Part shown: piece after piece, positions 39,908 to 50,459 of the stretch | Layout of the letters: every line of letters begins with the position of its first letter | Position numbering within the stretch: the first letter of the stretch is position 1 | From: Pseudomonadota bacterium | GTDB lineage: Bacteria; Pseudomonadota; Gammaproteobacteria; Burkholderiales; Usitatibacteraceae | Direction: 5' to 3' | NCBI GenBank assembly: GCA_029781595.1 | Contig: JAKOWJ010000351.1 | Span: 1-64,000, forward strand | DNA length: 64,000 nucleotides | Notes under the pieces: generated by a model | What the model was told of the DNA's origin: nothing | The model's database searches: none | The model's input: only the letters and a program-made list of their open reading frames with translations | Translations under genes and position numbers: made by a program

Positions 39908-41067
39908 ACGCCCGGGGCAAGCCGCGGCCGCCGCTGATGGAGCCCATCCGCCGGCGCGGGATCTACCTGCTGCCCAACCTCTTCACGACGCTCGCGCTCT
40001 TCGCGGGCTTCTTCGCCATCGTCCAGGGGATGAACCACGACTTCGAGCGCGCCTCCGTGGCGATCTTCGTGGCGATGGTGCTCGACGGCCTGGACGGTCG
40101 CGTGGCGCGCCTCACGCGCACGCAGTCGGCCTTCGGGGCCGAGTACGACAGCCTCTCCGACATGGTGTCCTTCGGCGCGGCGCCCGCCCTGGTGATGTAC
40201 GAGTGGGCGCTGCGCGACATGGGGCGCATCGGCTGGATCGCGGCCTTCGTCTACTGCGTGGGGGCCGCGCTGCGCCTGGCCCGGTTCAACACGCAGCTCT
40301 CGGTGGCCGACAAGCGCTGGTTCACGGGCCTGCCCAGCCCGGCGGCCGCGGCGCTGGTGGCGGGAATGATCTGGGTGCTCAACGACTACCAGGTGAGCGG
40401 CGGCGACGTGAAGTGGTTCGCGGCGGCGCTCACGGTGTACGCGGGCGTCACGATGGTCTCGAACGTTCGCTTCTACAGCGGCAAGGACCTCAACCTGCGG
40501 CGCGCCGTGCCGTTCTGGATGACGCTGGTGATCGTGGTGGCGCTGCTGCTCATCTCCATCAAGCCGTCGCACGTGCTGTGGGGGATCATGGTCGCGTACG
40601 GCGTCTCCGGCTACGTCGGCTGGATCGTCCAGCGCTGGCGCGCCGAGGCCAAGGAGAAGCAGTACCAGCACGTGCGCGACGCGATCGACGAGGGCGACGT
40701 GACCGGTCTCGCCCGCATGCTGCACGCGACGCCCGCCGACACGGTGGTGGACGGCGAGGGGCGCACGCTGCTCATGGTGGCCGTGGAGGAGTCGAACCTG
40801 CCGGCCGTGGAACTGCTCCTGGCGCGGGGCGCCGACCCCGAGCACCGCGACGGGCGCGGGCGCACGGCGCTGCACCTGGCGGCCGAGATGGGATTCCAGG
40901 AGGCCGTCGAGGTGCTCCTGGCCGCCGGCGCCGACCCGAGCGCCCGCGACGCCGCCGGCACCACGGCGCTCGACCTCGCCGAGGAACACGGCGCGCACGA
41001 CATCGTGGCGGCCGTGCTGCGCGCCGGCGGCCGCTCCGGCCGGGAGCTCGCGGCCCCGGGCGGCTAG
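39904..41067 (+). CDS. pssA: Phosphatidylserine synthase with C-terminal ankyrin repeats
   Basis: A 387-residue CDP-alcohol phosphotransferase. The active-site motif D-G-x2-A-R-x8-G-x3-D-x3-D is complete (Asp64, Gly65, Ala68, Arg69, Gly78, Asp82, Asp86; Asp61 precedes). About eight membrane helices run to residue 245. After these, residues about 258-375 form three to four ankyrin repeats (for example [20 protein letters not shown], then [14 protein letters not shown]). Ordinary PssA lacks these. The start is GTG at 39904 (ATG at 39937 is an alternative). The ankyrin part probably binds a protein at the cytoplasmic face. Confidence 0.92.
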   Translation: MNARGKPRPPLMEPIRRRGIYLLPNLFTTLALFAGFFAIVQGMNHDFERASVAIFVAMVLDGLDGRVARLTRTQSAFGAEYDSLSDMVSFGAAPALVMYEWALRDMGRIGWIAAFVYCVGAALRLARFNTQLSVADKRWFTGLPSPAAAALVAGMIWVLNDYQVSGGDVKWFAAALTVYAGVTMVSNVRFYSGKDLNLRRAVPFWMTLVIVVALLLISIKPSHVLWGIMVAYGVSGYVGWIVQRWRAEAKEKQYQHVRDAIDEGDVTGLARMLHATPADTVVDGEGRTLLMVAVEESNLPAVELLLARGADPEHRDGRGRTALHLAAEMGFQEAVEVLLAAGADPSARDAAGTTALDLAEEHGAHDIVAAVLRAGGRSGRELAAPGG

Positions 41068-41097
41068 TTGCCAGACCGCGAAGTCCGTTGCTATAGT
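41068..41097 (+). promoter_or_regulatory. Promoter of the leuA leader
   Basis: TTGCCA (41068-41073), an 18-bp gap and TATAGT (41092-41097). The predicted start, about 41103-41105, coincides with the ATG of the leader peptide at 41104, so the leader message would be leaderless. Confidence 0.65.
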
Positions 41098-41103
41098 CCG
41101 GCC

Positions 41104-41190
41104 ATGATCCGCGTCGAATTCCACGCCGACCAGCTGCTGCACCTCCCCCTGGCGGGCCTGCCTGGCCTGCTGCTGCGCCTCGCGCGCTAA
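41104..41190 (+). CDS. leuL: Leucine-rich leader peptide of leuA (probable attenuator)
   Basis: A 28-codon ORF directly behind the promoter: it begins MIRVEFHADQ and continues with LLHLPLAGLPGLLLRLAR. Nine of the last 18 codons are leucine (CTG/CTC), including a run of three. It ends 86 bases before leuA. Leucine-rich leader peptides before leuA are the classic sign of attenuation: ribosome stalling at leucine codons alters folding of the RNA downstream. No Shine-Dalgarno is possible if the message starts at the ATG. Too short to appear in automatic ORF lists. Confidence 0.7.
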   Translation: MIRVEFHADQLLHLPLAGLPGLLLRLAR

Positions 41191-41225
41191 ATACCCCACC
41201 CCCCCCCCATTCGGCAGTTTCGGCG

Positions 41226-41248
41226 CCGCCCGGCAGACGGGCAGGCGG
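41226..41248 (+). promoter_or_regulatory. leuA leader hairpin with competing pairing
   Basis: GCCCG-GCAGA-CGGGC (41228-41242) forms a hairpin between leader peptide and leuA. GGCAGGC (41240-41246), overlapping its 3' arm, is also complementary to GCCTGCC inside the leader peptide codons (41156-41162). The two pairings exclude each other. No T tract follows, so the control may be on translation or Rho rather than intrinsic termination. Confidence 0.4.
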
Positions 41249-41276
41249 TGTTCCATCCCCATTCCCGGAGTGAACC

Positions 41277-42833
41277 ATGCAGGATCAATTGATCATCTTC
41301 GACACCACCATGCGCGACGGCGAGCAGAGCCCCGGCGCGTCGATGACCCGCGACGAGAAGATCCGGATCGGCAAGCAGCTCGAGCGGCTGCGCGTCGACG
41401 TGATCGAGGCCGGGTTCGCCGCGGCGAGCCCCGGCGACTTCGAGGCGATCCGCGCCGTGGCGGAGGTCGTGCGCGAGTCGACGGTCTGCTCGCTCGCCCG
41501 CGCCAACGACAACGACGTTCGCCGCGCCGGCGAGGCGGTCGCGCCGGCCGCGCGAAAGCGCATCCACACGTTCATCGCCACGAGCCCCATCCACATGAAG
41601 CTCAAGCTGCGCATGAGCGAGGACGAGGTGCTGGAGGCCGCGGTGCGCGCCGTCAGGCTCGCGCGGCAGTTCACGGACGACGTGGAGTTCTCGGCGGAGG
41701 ACGCGGTGCGCTCGGACGTGGATTTCCTGTGCCGCGTCTTCGAGGCGACCATCGCCGCCGGCGCGCGCACGATCAACGTGCCGGACACGGTGGGGTACAG
41801 CGTGCCGGAGCGCTGGGGCGGGCTCTTCGCGCAGCTCCTCTCGCGCGTCCCGAACGCCGACCAGGCCGTGTGGTCGACGCACTGCCACAACGACCTGGGG
41901 ATGGCCGTGGCCAACTCGCTGGCGGCCGTGATGAACGGCGCGCGCCAGGTGGAGTGCACCGTGAACGGCCTGGGCGAGCGTGCCGGCAACGCCTCGCTCG
42001 AGGAGATCGTGATGGCCGTCCGCACGCGCTCGGATCTCTTCCCCTGCCGCACGGGCGTCGACGCCACGCAGATCGTGCCCACGAGCAAGCTCGTGTCGAC
42101 CATCACGGGCTACCCGGTCCAGCCGAACAAGGCGGTCGTGGGCGCCAACGCCTTCGCGCACGAGTCCGGCATCCACCAGGACGGCGTCCTCAAGCACCGG
42201 GAGACCTACGAGATCATGCGGGCCGAGGACGTGGGCTGGGGGGCCAACCGCCTCACGCTGGGCAAGCTCTCAGGCCGCAACGCCTTCCGCAGCCGCCTGT
42301 CGGAGCTGGGCATCACCCTCGCCTCCGAGGAGGCGCTCAACGCCGCGTTCGCCAAGTTCAAGGAGCTCGCCGACAAGAAGCGCGAGATCTTCGACGAGGA
42401 CCTGCAGGCGCTAGTCTCCGACGAGAGCGTGACGCCCGAGCACGAGCGCTTCAAGCTGGTGTCGATGGTGGCGCACTCCGAGACCGGCGAGCAGCCCTTC
42501 GCCTCGGTGGTGATCGCCGACGGCGGGAACGAGATGCGCTCCGAGGCCCGCGGCGCCGGGCCCGTCGACGCCGCCTTCCAGGCGATCGAGCAGATGGTCT
42601 CGAGCGGAACGGAGCTGCTGCTCTACTCGGTGAACAACATCACGACCGGGACCGACTCCCAGGGCGAGGTGACGGTGCGCCTGGCGAAGGAGGGGCGCGT
42701 CGTGAACGGCATGGGCGCGGACACGGACATCGTCGTGGCGTCGGCCAAGGCCTACCTGAGCGCGCTCAACAAGATGGGGATCAGCACGGCGCGCATGAAC
42801 CCGCAGTACGGGACGGAGCAGGCGGCGCCCTAG
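41277..42833 (+). CDS. leuA: 2-Isopropylmalate synthase
   Basis: A 518-residue enzyme for the first committed step of leucine synthesis. The N-terminal TIM barrel has [15 protein letters not shown] and the metal motif [15 protein letters not shown]. The C-terminal LeuA regulatory domain (about 390-505) binds leucine for feedback. GGAG precedes the ATG by about 6 bases. It lies behind the leucine-rich leader peptide. Confidence 0.97.
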   Translation: MQDQLIIFDTTMRDGEQSPGASMTRDEKIRIGKQLERLRVDVIEAGFAAASPGDFEAIRAVAEVVRESTVCSLARANDNDVRRAGEAVAPAARKRIHTFIATSPIHMKLKLRMSEDEVLEAAVRAVRLARQFTDDVEFSAEDAVRSDVDFLCRVFEATIAAGARTINVPDTVGYSVPERWGGLFAQLLSRVPNADQAVWSTHCHNDLGMAVANSLAAVMNGARQVECTVNGLGERAGNASLEEIVMAVRTRSDLFPCRTGVDATQIVPTSKLVSTITGYPVQPNKAVVGANAFAHESGIHQDGVLKHRETYEIMRAEDVGWGANRLTLGKLSGRNAFRSRLSELGITLASEEALNAAFAKFKELADKKREIFDEDLQALVSDESVTPEHERFKLVSMVAHSETGEQPFASVVIADGGNEMRSEARGAGPVDAAFQAIEQMVSSGTELLLYSVNNITTGTDSQGEVTVRLAKEGRVVNGMGADTDIVVASAKAYLSALNKMGISTARMNPQYGTEQAAP

Positions 42834-42837
42834 CCCC

Positions 42838-42875
42838 GAAAAGAAGATGCCCGCGGGCCTGCGCCCGCGGGCATC
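42838..42875 (-). terminator. Bidirectional terminator between leuA and the ComEA-like gene
   Basis: A 13-bp perfect stem GATGCCCGCGGGC-CTGC-GCCCGCGGGCATC (42846-42875). On the minus strand it is followed by TTCTTTTC, a fair T tract for the ComEA-like gene. On the plus strand it also follows leuA but lacks T residues. Confidence 0.8.
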
Positions 42876-42906
42876 TCGGCACATCGGCGCCCGGAGGCGC
42901 CGGGAC

Positions 42907-43248
42907 TCAGCAGCCGCCCTTCTTCTTCTTCTTTTCCGGGGCCGCGGCCTTGGCCGGGGCCTGCTTGGCGATGATGTGGTCCTTGATGTCCTTGTAGACG
43001 TTCTCGGGCACGATCTTCTTCGCGACGAGCTCGTCCTTGCCCTTGTACGGGCGGCCCTTGATGATCGCGTTCGCGCGCGCGTCACCGACGCCCTTGAGCT
43101 TCATCAGCTCGTCGCGAGAGGCGGTGTTGATGTCGAGCATGGCCTCCGCCTTCTTCTCGGCGGCGGGCTTCGCGGGGGCGTCCTTGGCGAATGCCGGGGC
43201 GGTCGCGGCGAGGAGCGCGATGGCGGCGGCGGCGATGAGCTTCTTCAT
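42907..43248 (-). CDS. Exported helix-hairpin-helix (ComEA-like) protein
   Basis: A 113-residue protein with a signal peptide (1-21, ending AFA), a short Lys/Ala linker, then a helix-hairpin-helix DNA-binding module (LDINTASRDELMKLKGVGDARANAII). The tail is Lys-rich with a terminal Cys. It resembles small ComEA proteins that bind DNA in the periplasm, though the family also occurs in bacteria not known to take up DNA. It is a single gene with its own terminator. Confidence 0.82.
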   Translation of the reverse strand: MKKLIAAAAIALLAATAPAFAKDAPAKPAAEKKAEAMLDINTASRDELMKLKGVGDARANAIIKGRPYKGKDELVAKKIVPENVYKDIKDHIIAKQAPAKAAAPEKKKKKGGC

Positions 43249-43578
43249 GGGTTCTCCTGTCGGCGTGGTGGTTGTCGGTCGCCCGGAAATTCTAGCCGTT
43301 TCGGGCGCATCGCGCGCGGATGGCCGCCGGGCGAGGCGACCGGTGCTGCGGCCCCCGGGGCAGGCGTCGCCGCAGGCAGACGGCCGGTTGTCGTGCCCGA
43401 TCAGGCGGTTGCGGCGATGCGGCGCGGCCGACGTCGGCCCGCGGCGACGGTTCGCTCGCGGCACGCCCGTTCCGCCCGCCTCCCCGCGGCCTTCCCTCCC
43501 TCTGGCAGGCGCTGCCGCGAGGAAGGTGGCACGGATCGTGGTTGCGGTTTCCGGCTCGACACCACGAGAGGAGCGGCG
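43249..43578. other. Intergenic region (330 bases) between the divergent ComEA-like and bactofilin genes
   Basis: No credible coding sequence on either strand. It should hold both promoters, but I see no strong sigma-70 pair. A perfect 14-bp palindrome GGCCGACGTCGGCC lies at 43426-43439 and could be an operator. A strong Shine-Dalgarno (GAGAGGAG) precedes the bactofilin start. Confidence 0.5.
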
Positions 43579-45494
<1,916 letters not shown>

Positions 45495-45578
45495 CTAGCA
45501 TGGGGGCCCCGGGCGGCCGGCGCGCCGCGGGGGCGGTGATATACTCGGCGCCCGTCGCCCGTCCCCGAGGTCCCTTCC

Positions 45579-46184
45579 GTGAAGCTCCTCGCCTCCAAGA
45601 CCAGTCCCTACGCCCGGAAGGTCCGCGTGCTCCTCGCCGAGAAGCAGCTCGCCTTCGAGTTCGTGGAGGAGAACTCGTGGAGCGCCGAGACCACCGTGCC
45701 CCGCTTCAATCCGATCGGCAAGGTCCCGGTGCTCGTGCTCGACGACGGCTCGTGCCTGTTCGACTCCTCGGTGATCGCCGAGTACCTCGACCCCCTGGGC
45801 GCGCCGGCCTTCCTGCCGCCCGCGGGCATGGAGCGCGCCCGGGTTCGCTGCGACGAGGCGCTCGGCAACGGGATCACCGATGCCGGCGTGGCCATCTTCC
45901 TGGAGCGCAAGCGCGAGGCGTCGCGGCAGGACCCCGCCTGGATCGCGCGCCAGCGCGGCAAGGTCGACTCGGGGATCGCGGCGCTCGCGCGGGAGCTGGG
46001 GGGAAAGGCCTACCTTCGCGGCGACACGATGACGCTGGGCGACGTGGCCTGCGCCTGCGCGCTGCTGTGGGTGGAGTTCCGCCTGCCTGAGGTCGCGTGG
46101 CGGGCGCAGTACCCGGCGCTCGGCCGCTGGATCGAGCGCCTCGAGTCGCGACCCTCCTTCGCCACCACGCGCCCGCCCGGCTGA
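45579..46184 (+). CDS. Glutathione S-transferase family protein
   Basis: A 201-residue protein with an N-terminal thioredoxin-like domain (MKLLASKTSPYARKVRVLLA, then NPIGKVPVL and DSSVIAEYLD) and a C-terminal helical domain (GDTMTLGDVACACAL). It resembles the YibF-like GST subgroup. The start is GTG at 45579. The substrate is unknown. Confidence 0.9.
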   Translation: MKLLASKTSPYARKVRVLLAEKQLAFEFVEENSWSAETTVPRFNPIGKVPVLVLDDGSCLFDSSVIAEYLDPLGAPAFLPPAGMERARVRCDEALGNGITDAGVAIFLERKREASRQDPAWIARQRGKVDSGIAALARELGGKAYLRGDTMTLGDVACACALLWVEFRLPEVAWRAQYPALGRWIERLESRPSFATTRPPG

Positions 46185-46194
46185 GCGGCGCGGC

Positions 46195-47262
46195 TCAGGC
46201 GATCACCCCGCCGCCGAGGCACACCTCTCCGCGGTAGAGCACCGCGGACTGGCCGGGCGTCACGGCCCACTGCGGCCGGGCGAATTCGAGGCGGAAGTCC
46301 CCGGATTCCTCCAGGCGGAGGGCGCACGCCGCGTCCGCCTGCCGGTACCGCGTCTTCGCGCCCAGGTCGCCCGGATCCTCCGGCGGCTCGCCGGCGATCC
46401 AGGCCGCGTCCGTCGCGCGCAGGCGGCCGCTGAGCAGTCGCGGATCGTCGTGCCCCTGCACGACCACCAGGGTGTTCGTGCCAAGGTCCTTTCCGGCCAC
46501 GTACCACGGCGAGCCCGGACCGTCCCGGCGGCCACCGATTCCGAGGCCCTGCCGCTGTCCCAGCGTGTAGTACATGAGGCCCTGGTGCTCGCCCACGCGC
46601 TCGCCCTCGGGCGTGACGATGGGGCCGGGCTCCCGTGGCAGGTAGCGCGAGAGGAACTCGCGGAAGGGCCGCTCGCCGATGAAGCAGATCCCGGTGGAGT
46701 CCTTCTTGGCGTGGTTGGGCAGGCCCGCCTCCCGGGCGAGTCGCCGGACCTCGGTCTTGCGCAGGTGGCCGACGGGAAACATCGCTCGCGAGAGCTGCTC
46801 CTGGGTGAGGCGGTGCAGGAAGTACGACTGGTCCTTGGACGGATCCAGGCCCTTCAGGAGCCGGTAGCGCCCGTCGTCGCGCTCGACGCGGGCGTAGTGG
46901 CCGGTGGCGATGCACTCGGCGCCCATGGCCACGGCGTGGTCCAGGAATGCCCGGAACTTGATCTCGGCATTGCACAGCACGTCCGGGTTGGGCGTGCGCC
47001 CGGCGCGGTACTCGGCCAGGAAGCTGGCGAACACGCGCTCGCGGTACTCCGCGGCGAAGTTCACGGCCTCGACCTCGATGCCGAGGCGATCGGCCACGCT
47101 CACGGCGTCGACGAGGTCGACGCGGCTCGTGCAGTGCTCGCCGTCGCCGTCGTCCTCCCAGTTCTTCATGAACAGGCCCACGACCTCGTGCCCCTGCCGC
47201 TTCAGCAGCAGGGCGGCGACGGCCGAGTCGACTCCTCCGGAGAGCCCGACGACGATCTTCAT
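46195..47262 (-). CDS. mnmA: tRNA-specific 2-thiouridylase MnmA
   Basis: A 355-residue enzyme that puts sulfur on U34 of Lys/Glu/Gln tRNAs using sulfur that begins at IscS. The PP-loop SGGVDS is at 8-13, and the catalytic pair is Cys97 ([11 protein letters not shown]) and Cys193 ([12 protein letters not shown]). The C-terminal beta-barrel is present. It converges with the GST gene 10 bases away. Confidence 0.97.
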   Translation of the reverse strand: MKIVVGLSGGVDSAVAALLLKRQGHEVVGLFMKNWEDDGDGEHCTSRVDLVDAVSVADRLGIEVEAVNFAAEYRERVFASFLAEYRAGRTPNPDVLCNAEIKFRAFLDHAVAMGAECIATGHYARVERDDGRYRLLKGLDPSKDQSYFLHRLTQEQLSRAMFPVGHLRKTEVRRLAREAGLPNHAKKDSTGICFIGERPFREFLSRYLPREPGPIVTPEGERVGEHQGLMYYTLGQRQGLGIGGRRDGPGSPWYVAGKDLGTNTLVVVQGHDDPRLLSGRLRATDAAWIAGEPPEDPGDLGAKTRYRQADAACALRLEESGDFRLEFARPQWAVTPGQSAVLYRGEVCLGGGVIA

Positions 47263-47301
47263 GGGTGGCTATCTTGGGGCATCGCGGCGCGATTCCAAAC
47301 G

Positions 47302-47326
47302 AAAAAGGCAGGGCCGAAGCCCTGCC
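47302..47326 (-). terminator. Intrinsic terminator of the Ala/Lys/Pro-rich gene
   Basis: On the minus strand GGCAGGGC-TTCG-GCCCTGCC followed by TTTTTCGTTT: an 8-bp stem with a stable TTCG tetraloop. It lies 20 bases past the stop at 47347. Confidence 0.9.
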
Positions 47327-47346
47327 TTCCGGTCGCGGAGCGATCG

Positions 47347-47649
47347 TTACTTCTTGGGGGCGTCCGCCGGCGCCTCGGCCTTGGCCGGAGCCTCGGCCTT
47401 CGGGGCGGCCTTCTTGGCGGGCTTCTTCTTGGGCGCCTTCTTCTTGGCGTGGGCCTTGTGCGCCGCGGGCTTCGCCGGCTCGACCTTCGCCGCGGGGGCC
47501 TCGGCCTTGGCGGGGGCCTCGGCCTTGGCGGACGGGGCGGCCGGCGCCGGGGCCGGAGCCGGGGCAGCGGGCTTCGCGGGCGCCTGGGCGAACGCGCCGA
47601 GAGTGGCGGACGCGAACACGGCGGCGATCAGGACGGACAGCTTCTTCAT
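47347..47649 (-). CDS. Small exported Ala/Lys/Pro-rich protein
   Basis: A 100-residue protein with a signal peptide (1-22, ending AFA-Q). The mature part is almost only Ala, Lys and Pro with repeated KAEAPA units and a lysine-rich block (AHAKKKAPKKKPAKKAAPK). AAAGGAAC precedes the ATG. It resembles the histone H1-like or acid-shock-type low-complexity proteins of betaproteobacteria; an anionic partner (DNA, LPS, peptidoglycan) is plausible but not shown. Confidence 0.75.
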   Translation of the reverse strand: MKKLSVLIAAVFASATLGAFAQAPAKPAAPAPAPAPAAPSAKAEAPAKAEAPAAKVEPAKPAAHKAHAKKKAPKKKPAKKAAPKAEAPAKAEAPADAPKK

Positions 47650-47756
47650 CGATGTTCCTTTGCGTGGAGTGGGAGGTGCCCGCCCCGCGGAGGCGGGCCC
47701 GGGCAACGGCGATAACGGCCCACCTCGGCCGGCGGTTGACATGTCCGGTCGCGGGT

Positions 47757-48305
47757 CTACAGGACCGGTGGCACCTCCCGCCACTGGCCCGGCGCCAGCC
47801 CGTCGAGCGTCCACGGGCCGATCCGGTAGCGCACGAGGCGGAGCGTGGGCAGCCCTACGCGGGCGGTCATCCGACGCACCTGGCGGTTGCGCCCCTCCCG
47901 GATCCGAAGGTCCAGCCACGCGGTCGGGATGGCCCGCCGGAACCGGATGGGCGGATCCCTCGGCCACAGGCCGGGCGGCTCGCCGATCGCCGCCACCCGC
48001 GCCGGCCGGGTGGTGAATTCACCCAGGTCCACGCCCTCCCGCAGCCTCTCGAGGGCAGCCGGGTCCGGCGTGCCCTCGACCTGGGCCCAGTAGCCCTTCT
48101 CGAGCTTGTGCCGCGGGTCGGCGATGCGCGCCTGCAGCCGGCCGTCGTCCGTGAGCACCAGCAGGCCCTCGCTGTCGGTGTCGAGCCGGCCGGCCGGGTA
48201 GACGCCGGGGAGGTCCAGGAGGCCGGCGAGCGTGGGCCGCTCGCCGCTCGGGCTGAACTGGCAGACGCATCCGTACGGTTTGTTGACGAGGATCAGCCGG
48301 GGCAT
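47757..48305 (-). CDS. rluE: 23S rRNA pseudouridine synthase, RluE-like
   Basis: A 182-residue RsuA/RluB/E/F-family enzyme without an S4 domain. The catalytic Asp42 is in YPAGRLDTDSEGLLVLT. Further motifs are KGYWAQVEG and REGRNRQVRRM. The short form without an S4 domain points to RluE (U2457 in E. coli). It is divergent from icd. Confidence 0.9.
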   Translation of the reverse strand: MPRLILVNKPYGCVCQFSPSGERPTLAGLLDLPGVYPAGRLDTDSEGLLVLTDDGRLQARIADPRHKLEKGYWAQVEGTPDPAALERLREGVDLGEFTTRPARVAAIGEPPGLWPRDPPIRFRRAIPTAWLDLRIREGRNRQVRRMTARVGLPTLRLVRYRIGPWTLDGLAPGQWREVPPVL

Positions 48306-48327
48306 GGCCGGGGAGCAGGGGGGGCTT

Positions 48328-48336
48328 TGCTATAAT
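48328..48336 (+). promoter_or_regulatory. Extended -10 promoter of icd
   Basis: TGC-TATAAT is a perfect extended -10 (48328-48336). There is no good -35 in the G-rich sequence before it. The leader to the icd ATG is about 80 bases. Confidence 0.65.
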
Positions 48337-48422
48337 TGCGCGCTTCGCGGCGCCCCGATGGCGGCCGCGCACGGGCGCCGGACGCGCCCGTGGCCACCCG
48401 AAGGCCCACAGGAGTCGCGCGC

Positions 48423-49637
48423 ATGAGCAAGATCAAGGTCAAGAACCCGGTCGTCGAGATGGACGGCGACGAGATGACGCGGATCATCTGGCAGAGGATC
48501 CGCGAGAAGCTGATCCTCCCCTACCTCGACATCGACCTCAAGTACTTCGACCTGGGCATCGAGCACCGCGACGCCACGGACGACAAGGTGACGGTCGACT
48601 CGGCCAACGCGACGCGCGAGTACGGGGTGGCGGTGAAGTGCGCGACGATCACGCCCGACGAGGCGCGGGTGAAGGAGTTCAACCTCAAGCAGATGTGGAA
48701 GAGCCCAAACGGGACGATCCGCAACATCCTCGACGGCACGATCTTCCGCGAGCCGATCATCTGCAGCAACGTGCCCCGGGTGGTGTCCCACTGGGACAAG
48801 CCCGTGGTCGTGGCGCGCCACGGATTCGGCGACCAGTACCGCGCCACGGAACTGAAGTTCGAGGGCGCGGGCACGCTCAAGCTCACCTTCGTGCCGAAGG
48901 ACGGCAGCGCGCCCATCGAGAAGGAGGTCTTCCAGGCCCCGGGCGCCGGCATCACCATGGCGATGTACAACCTGGACGAGTCGATCCGCGGCTTCGCCCG
49001 GGCCTGCTTCAACTACGCCCTCGGCCGCAACTACCCGGTCTACCTGTCGAGCAAGAACACGATCCTCAAGGTCTACGACGGGCGCTTCAAGAACCTCTTC
49101 CAGGAGATCTTCGAGGCCGAGTTTAAGGCGAAGTTCGACGCCGCGGGCCTCACGTACGAGCACCGCCTCATCGACGACATGGTGGCCTCCAACCTCAAGT
49201 GGAGCGGGGGCTACCTGTGGGCGTGCAAGAACTACGACGGCGACGTCCAGTCGGACACCGTCGCCCAGGGCTACGGCTCGCTGGGCCTGATGACCTCGGT
49301 GCTCACCACGCCGGACGGCCGCACCGTGGAGGCCGAGGCGGCCCACGGGACGGTCACGCGGCACTACCGCCTTCACCAGCAGGGCAAGCCCACCTCCACG
49401 AACCCGATCGCCTCGATCTTCGCGTGGACGCGGGGGCTGCAGTACCGCGGCAAGATGGACGGCACGCCGGACGTCGTGAACTTCGCGCTCACGCTCGAGA
49501 AGGTGTGCGTCGACATGGTCGAGTCGGGCAAGATGACCAAGGACCTCGCCCTGCTCATCGGCCCCGAGCAGCCCTTCCTCACCACGGAAGGCTACATGGA
49601 CGCCGTGGACGCCGAGCTCAAGCGCCGGATGGGCTGA
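48423..49637 (+). CDS. icd: NADP-dependent isocitrate dehydrogenase, eukaryotic-like dimeric type
   Basis: A 404-residue enzyme of the type II (homodimeric) family shared with mitochondria, not the E. coli type: [59 protein letters not shown] and [11 protein letters not shown] are diagnostic. It makes 2-oxoglutarate and NADPH. I use the ATG at 48423; the upstream in-frame ATG overlaps the promoter. Confidence 0.97.
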   Translation: MSKIKVKNPVVEMDGDEMTRIIWQRIREKLILPYLDIDLKYFDLGIEHRDATDDKVTVDSANATREYGVAVKCATITPDEARVKEFNLKQMWKSPNGTIRNILDGTIFREPIICSNVPRVVSHWDKPVVVARHGFGDQYRATELKFEGAGTLKLTFVPKDGSAPIEKEVFQAPGAGITMAMYNLDESIRGFARACFNYALGRNYPVYLSSKNTILKVYDGRFKNLFQEIFEAEFKAKFDAAGLTYEHRLIDDMVASNLKWSGGYLWACKNYDGDVQSDTVAQGYGSLGLMTSVLTTPDGRTVEAEAAHGTVTRHYRLHQQGKPTSTNPIASIFAWTRGLQYRGKMDGTPDVVNFALTLEKVCVDMVESGKMTKDLALLIGPEQPFLTTEGYMDAVDAELKRRMG

Positions 49638-49659
49638 GCCCCGCGGCGCGGACCCGACG

Positions 49660-49694
49660 AAAAAAGCCCCCGGGACGCGTGTCCCGGGGGCTTT
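49660..49694. terminator. Bidirectional terminator between icd and csp
   Basis: A 12-bp stem AGCCCCCGGGAC-GCGT-GTCCCGGGGGCT. It is followed by TTGCATTT on the plus strand and by six T residues on the minus strand. It can serve both convergent genes. Confidence 0.9.
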
Positions 49695-49716
49695 GCATTT
49701 CCGGGAACCGCGGCTC

Positions 49717-49920
49717 TCAGGCCGACTGGATGTTGGACGCCTGCTTCCCCTTCGGTCCCTGCGTGACGTCGAAGGAGACTTTCTGGCCTTCCTTCAGGGT
49801 CTTGAAACCCTGCATCTGGATGGCCGAGAAGTGCGCGAAGAGATCCTCGCTGCCATCGTCGGGCGTGATGAAACCGTAGCCCTTCGCATCGTTGAACCAC
49901 TTGACGGTACCGGTTGCCAT
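49717..49920 (-). CDS. cspA: Cold-shock domain protein (CspA family)
   Basis: A 67-residue OB-fold protein: [20 protein letters not shown] with RNP1 (KGYGFI) and RNP2 (LFAHFSAI), ending [11 protein letters not shown]. It binds single-stranded RNA/DNA. I use the ATG at 49920. A good promoter about 100 bases upstream leaves a long 5' leader, as in cold-shock csp genes. Confidence 0.97.
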   Translation of the reverse strand: MATGTVKWFNDAKGYGFITPDDGSEDLFAHFSAIQMQGFKTLKEGQKVSFDVTQGPKGKQASNIQSA

Positions 49921-50029
49921 TCGCTTGCATACCTCTCGGAAAAACGGGTGGAGGCCCGCACATCGTTCGGATCCAGGGCCGCACGGCGAAATGGCGATGC
50001 GAAAACCTCGAAGCCAAACTCCAACGCGC

Positions 50030-50058
50030 CTTTTACGCCCGTATTTGAGGTTAGTCAA
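50030..50058 (-). promoter_or_regulatory. csp promoter with long 5' leader
   Basis: Minus-strand TTGACT (50058-50053), a 17-bp gap and TAAAAG (50035-50030). The start is near 50023, giving a leader of about 103 bases before the csp ATG, long enough for thermosensitive folding. Confidence 0.65.
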
Positions 50059-50074
50059 TAGACGGGGCGGGGTC

Positions 50075-50103
50075 TTGAAAATCGACGTCCCTTTGTCCAT
50101 ATT
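50075..50103 (+). promoter_or_regulatory. clpS-clpA promoter
   Basis: TTGAAA (50075-50080), a 17-bp gap and CATATT (50098-50103), about 40 bases before the clpS ATG. It is divergent from, and close to, the csp promoter. Confidence 0.55.
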
Positions 50104-50150
50104 GGGTAGGACGGTAACGACTTCGCGCGCGCCGCGCCCGCCTCCCAGGA

Positions 50151-50459
50151 ATGCCCAGCAAGTCCAGCGGCTCCACCCTGCTCAAGCCGAGCGCGGCGAA
50201 GGTCAAGCCGCCGCCGATGTACAAGGTCGTCATGTATAACGACGATTTCACGCCGATGGAATTCGTCGTCGAGGTCCTGCAGCTGTTCTTCGCCCTCCCC
50301 CGGGAACAAGCCACGCAGGTGATGCTCAAAGTGCATACCGAGGGGCGCGGCGTGTGCGGGACGTACCCGAAGGACGTCGCCTCCACGAAGGTGGAGCAGG
50401 TGGTTCAATACTCGCGCCAGCACCAGCATCCCCTGCAGTGCGCGATGGAGGAAACATGA
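50151..50459 (+). CDS. clpS: ClpA adaptor ClpS
   Basis: A 102-residue N-recognin adaptor. The fold signature is [24 protein letters not shown], with the N-degron pocket residues (the NDD..TPM region). The flexible N-terminal 22 residues are typical. The stop overlaps the clpA ATG (ATGA). Confidence 0.97.
   Translation: MPSKSSGSTLLKPSAAKVKPPPMYKVVMYNDDFTPMEFVVEVLQLFFALPREQATQVMLKVHTEGRGVCGTYPKDVASTKVEQVVQYSRQHQHPLQCAMEET

Noticed and set aside
43527-43548. TGGCAC followed by TTGC upstream of bactofilin, resembling a sigma-54 promoter
   Set aside because: The gap between the two elements is 9 bases instead of 5, so the geometry is wrong.
42847-43578. A long in-frame extension upstream of bactofilin
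   Set aside because: It is antisense to the ComEA-like gene and its promoter region. The strong Shine-Dalgarno and family start are at 43579.
46450-47715. Plus-strand open frame opposite mnmA and the Ala/Lys/Pro-rich gene, ending in Gly/Leu-rich repeats
   Set aside because: The apparent repeats are the antisense reading of the KAEAPA repeats. mnmA is certain on the other strand.
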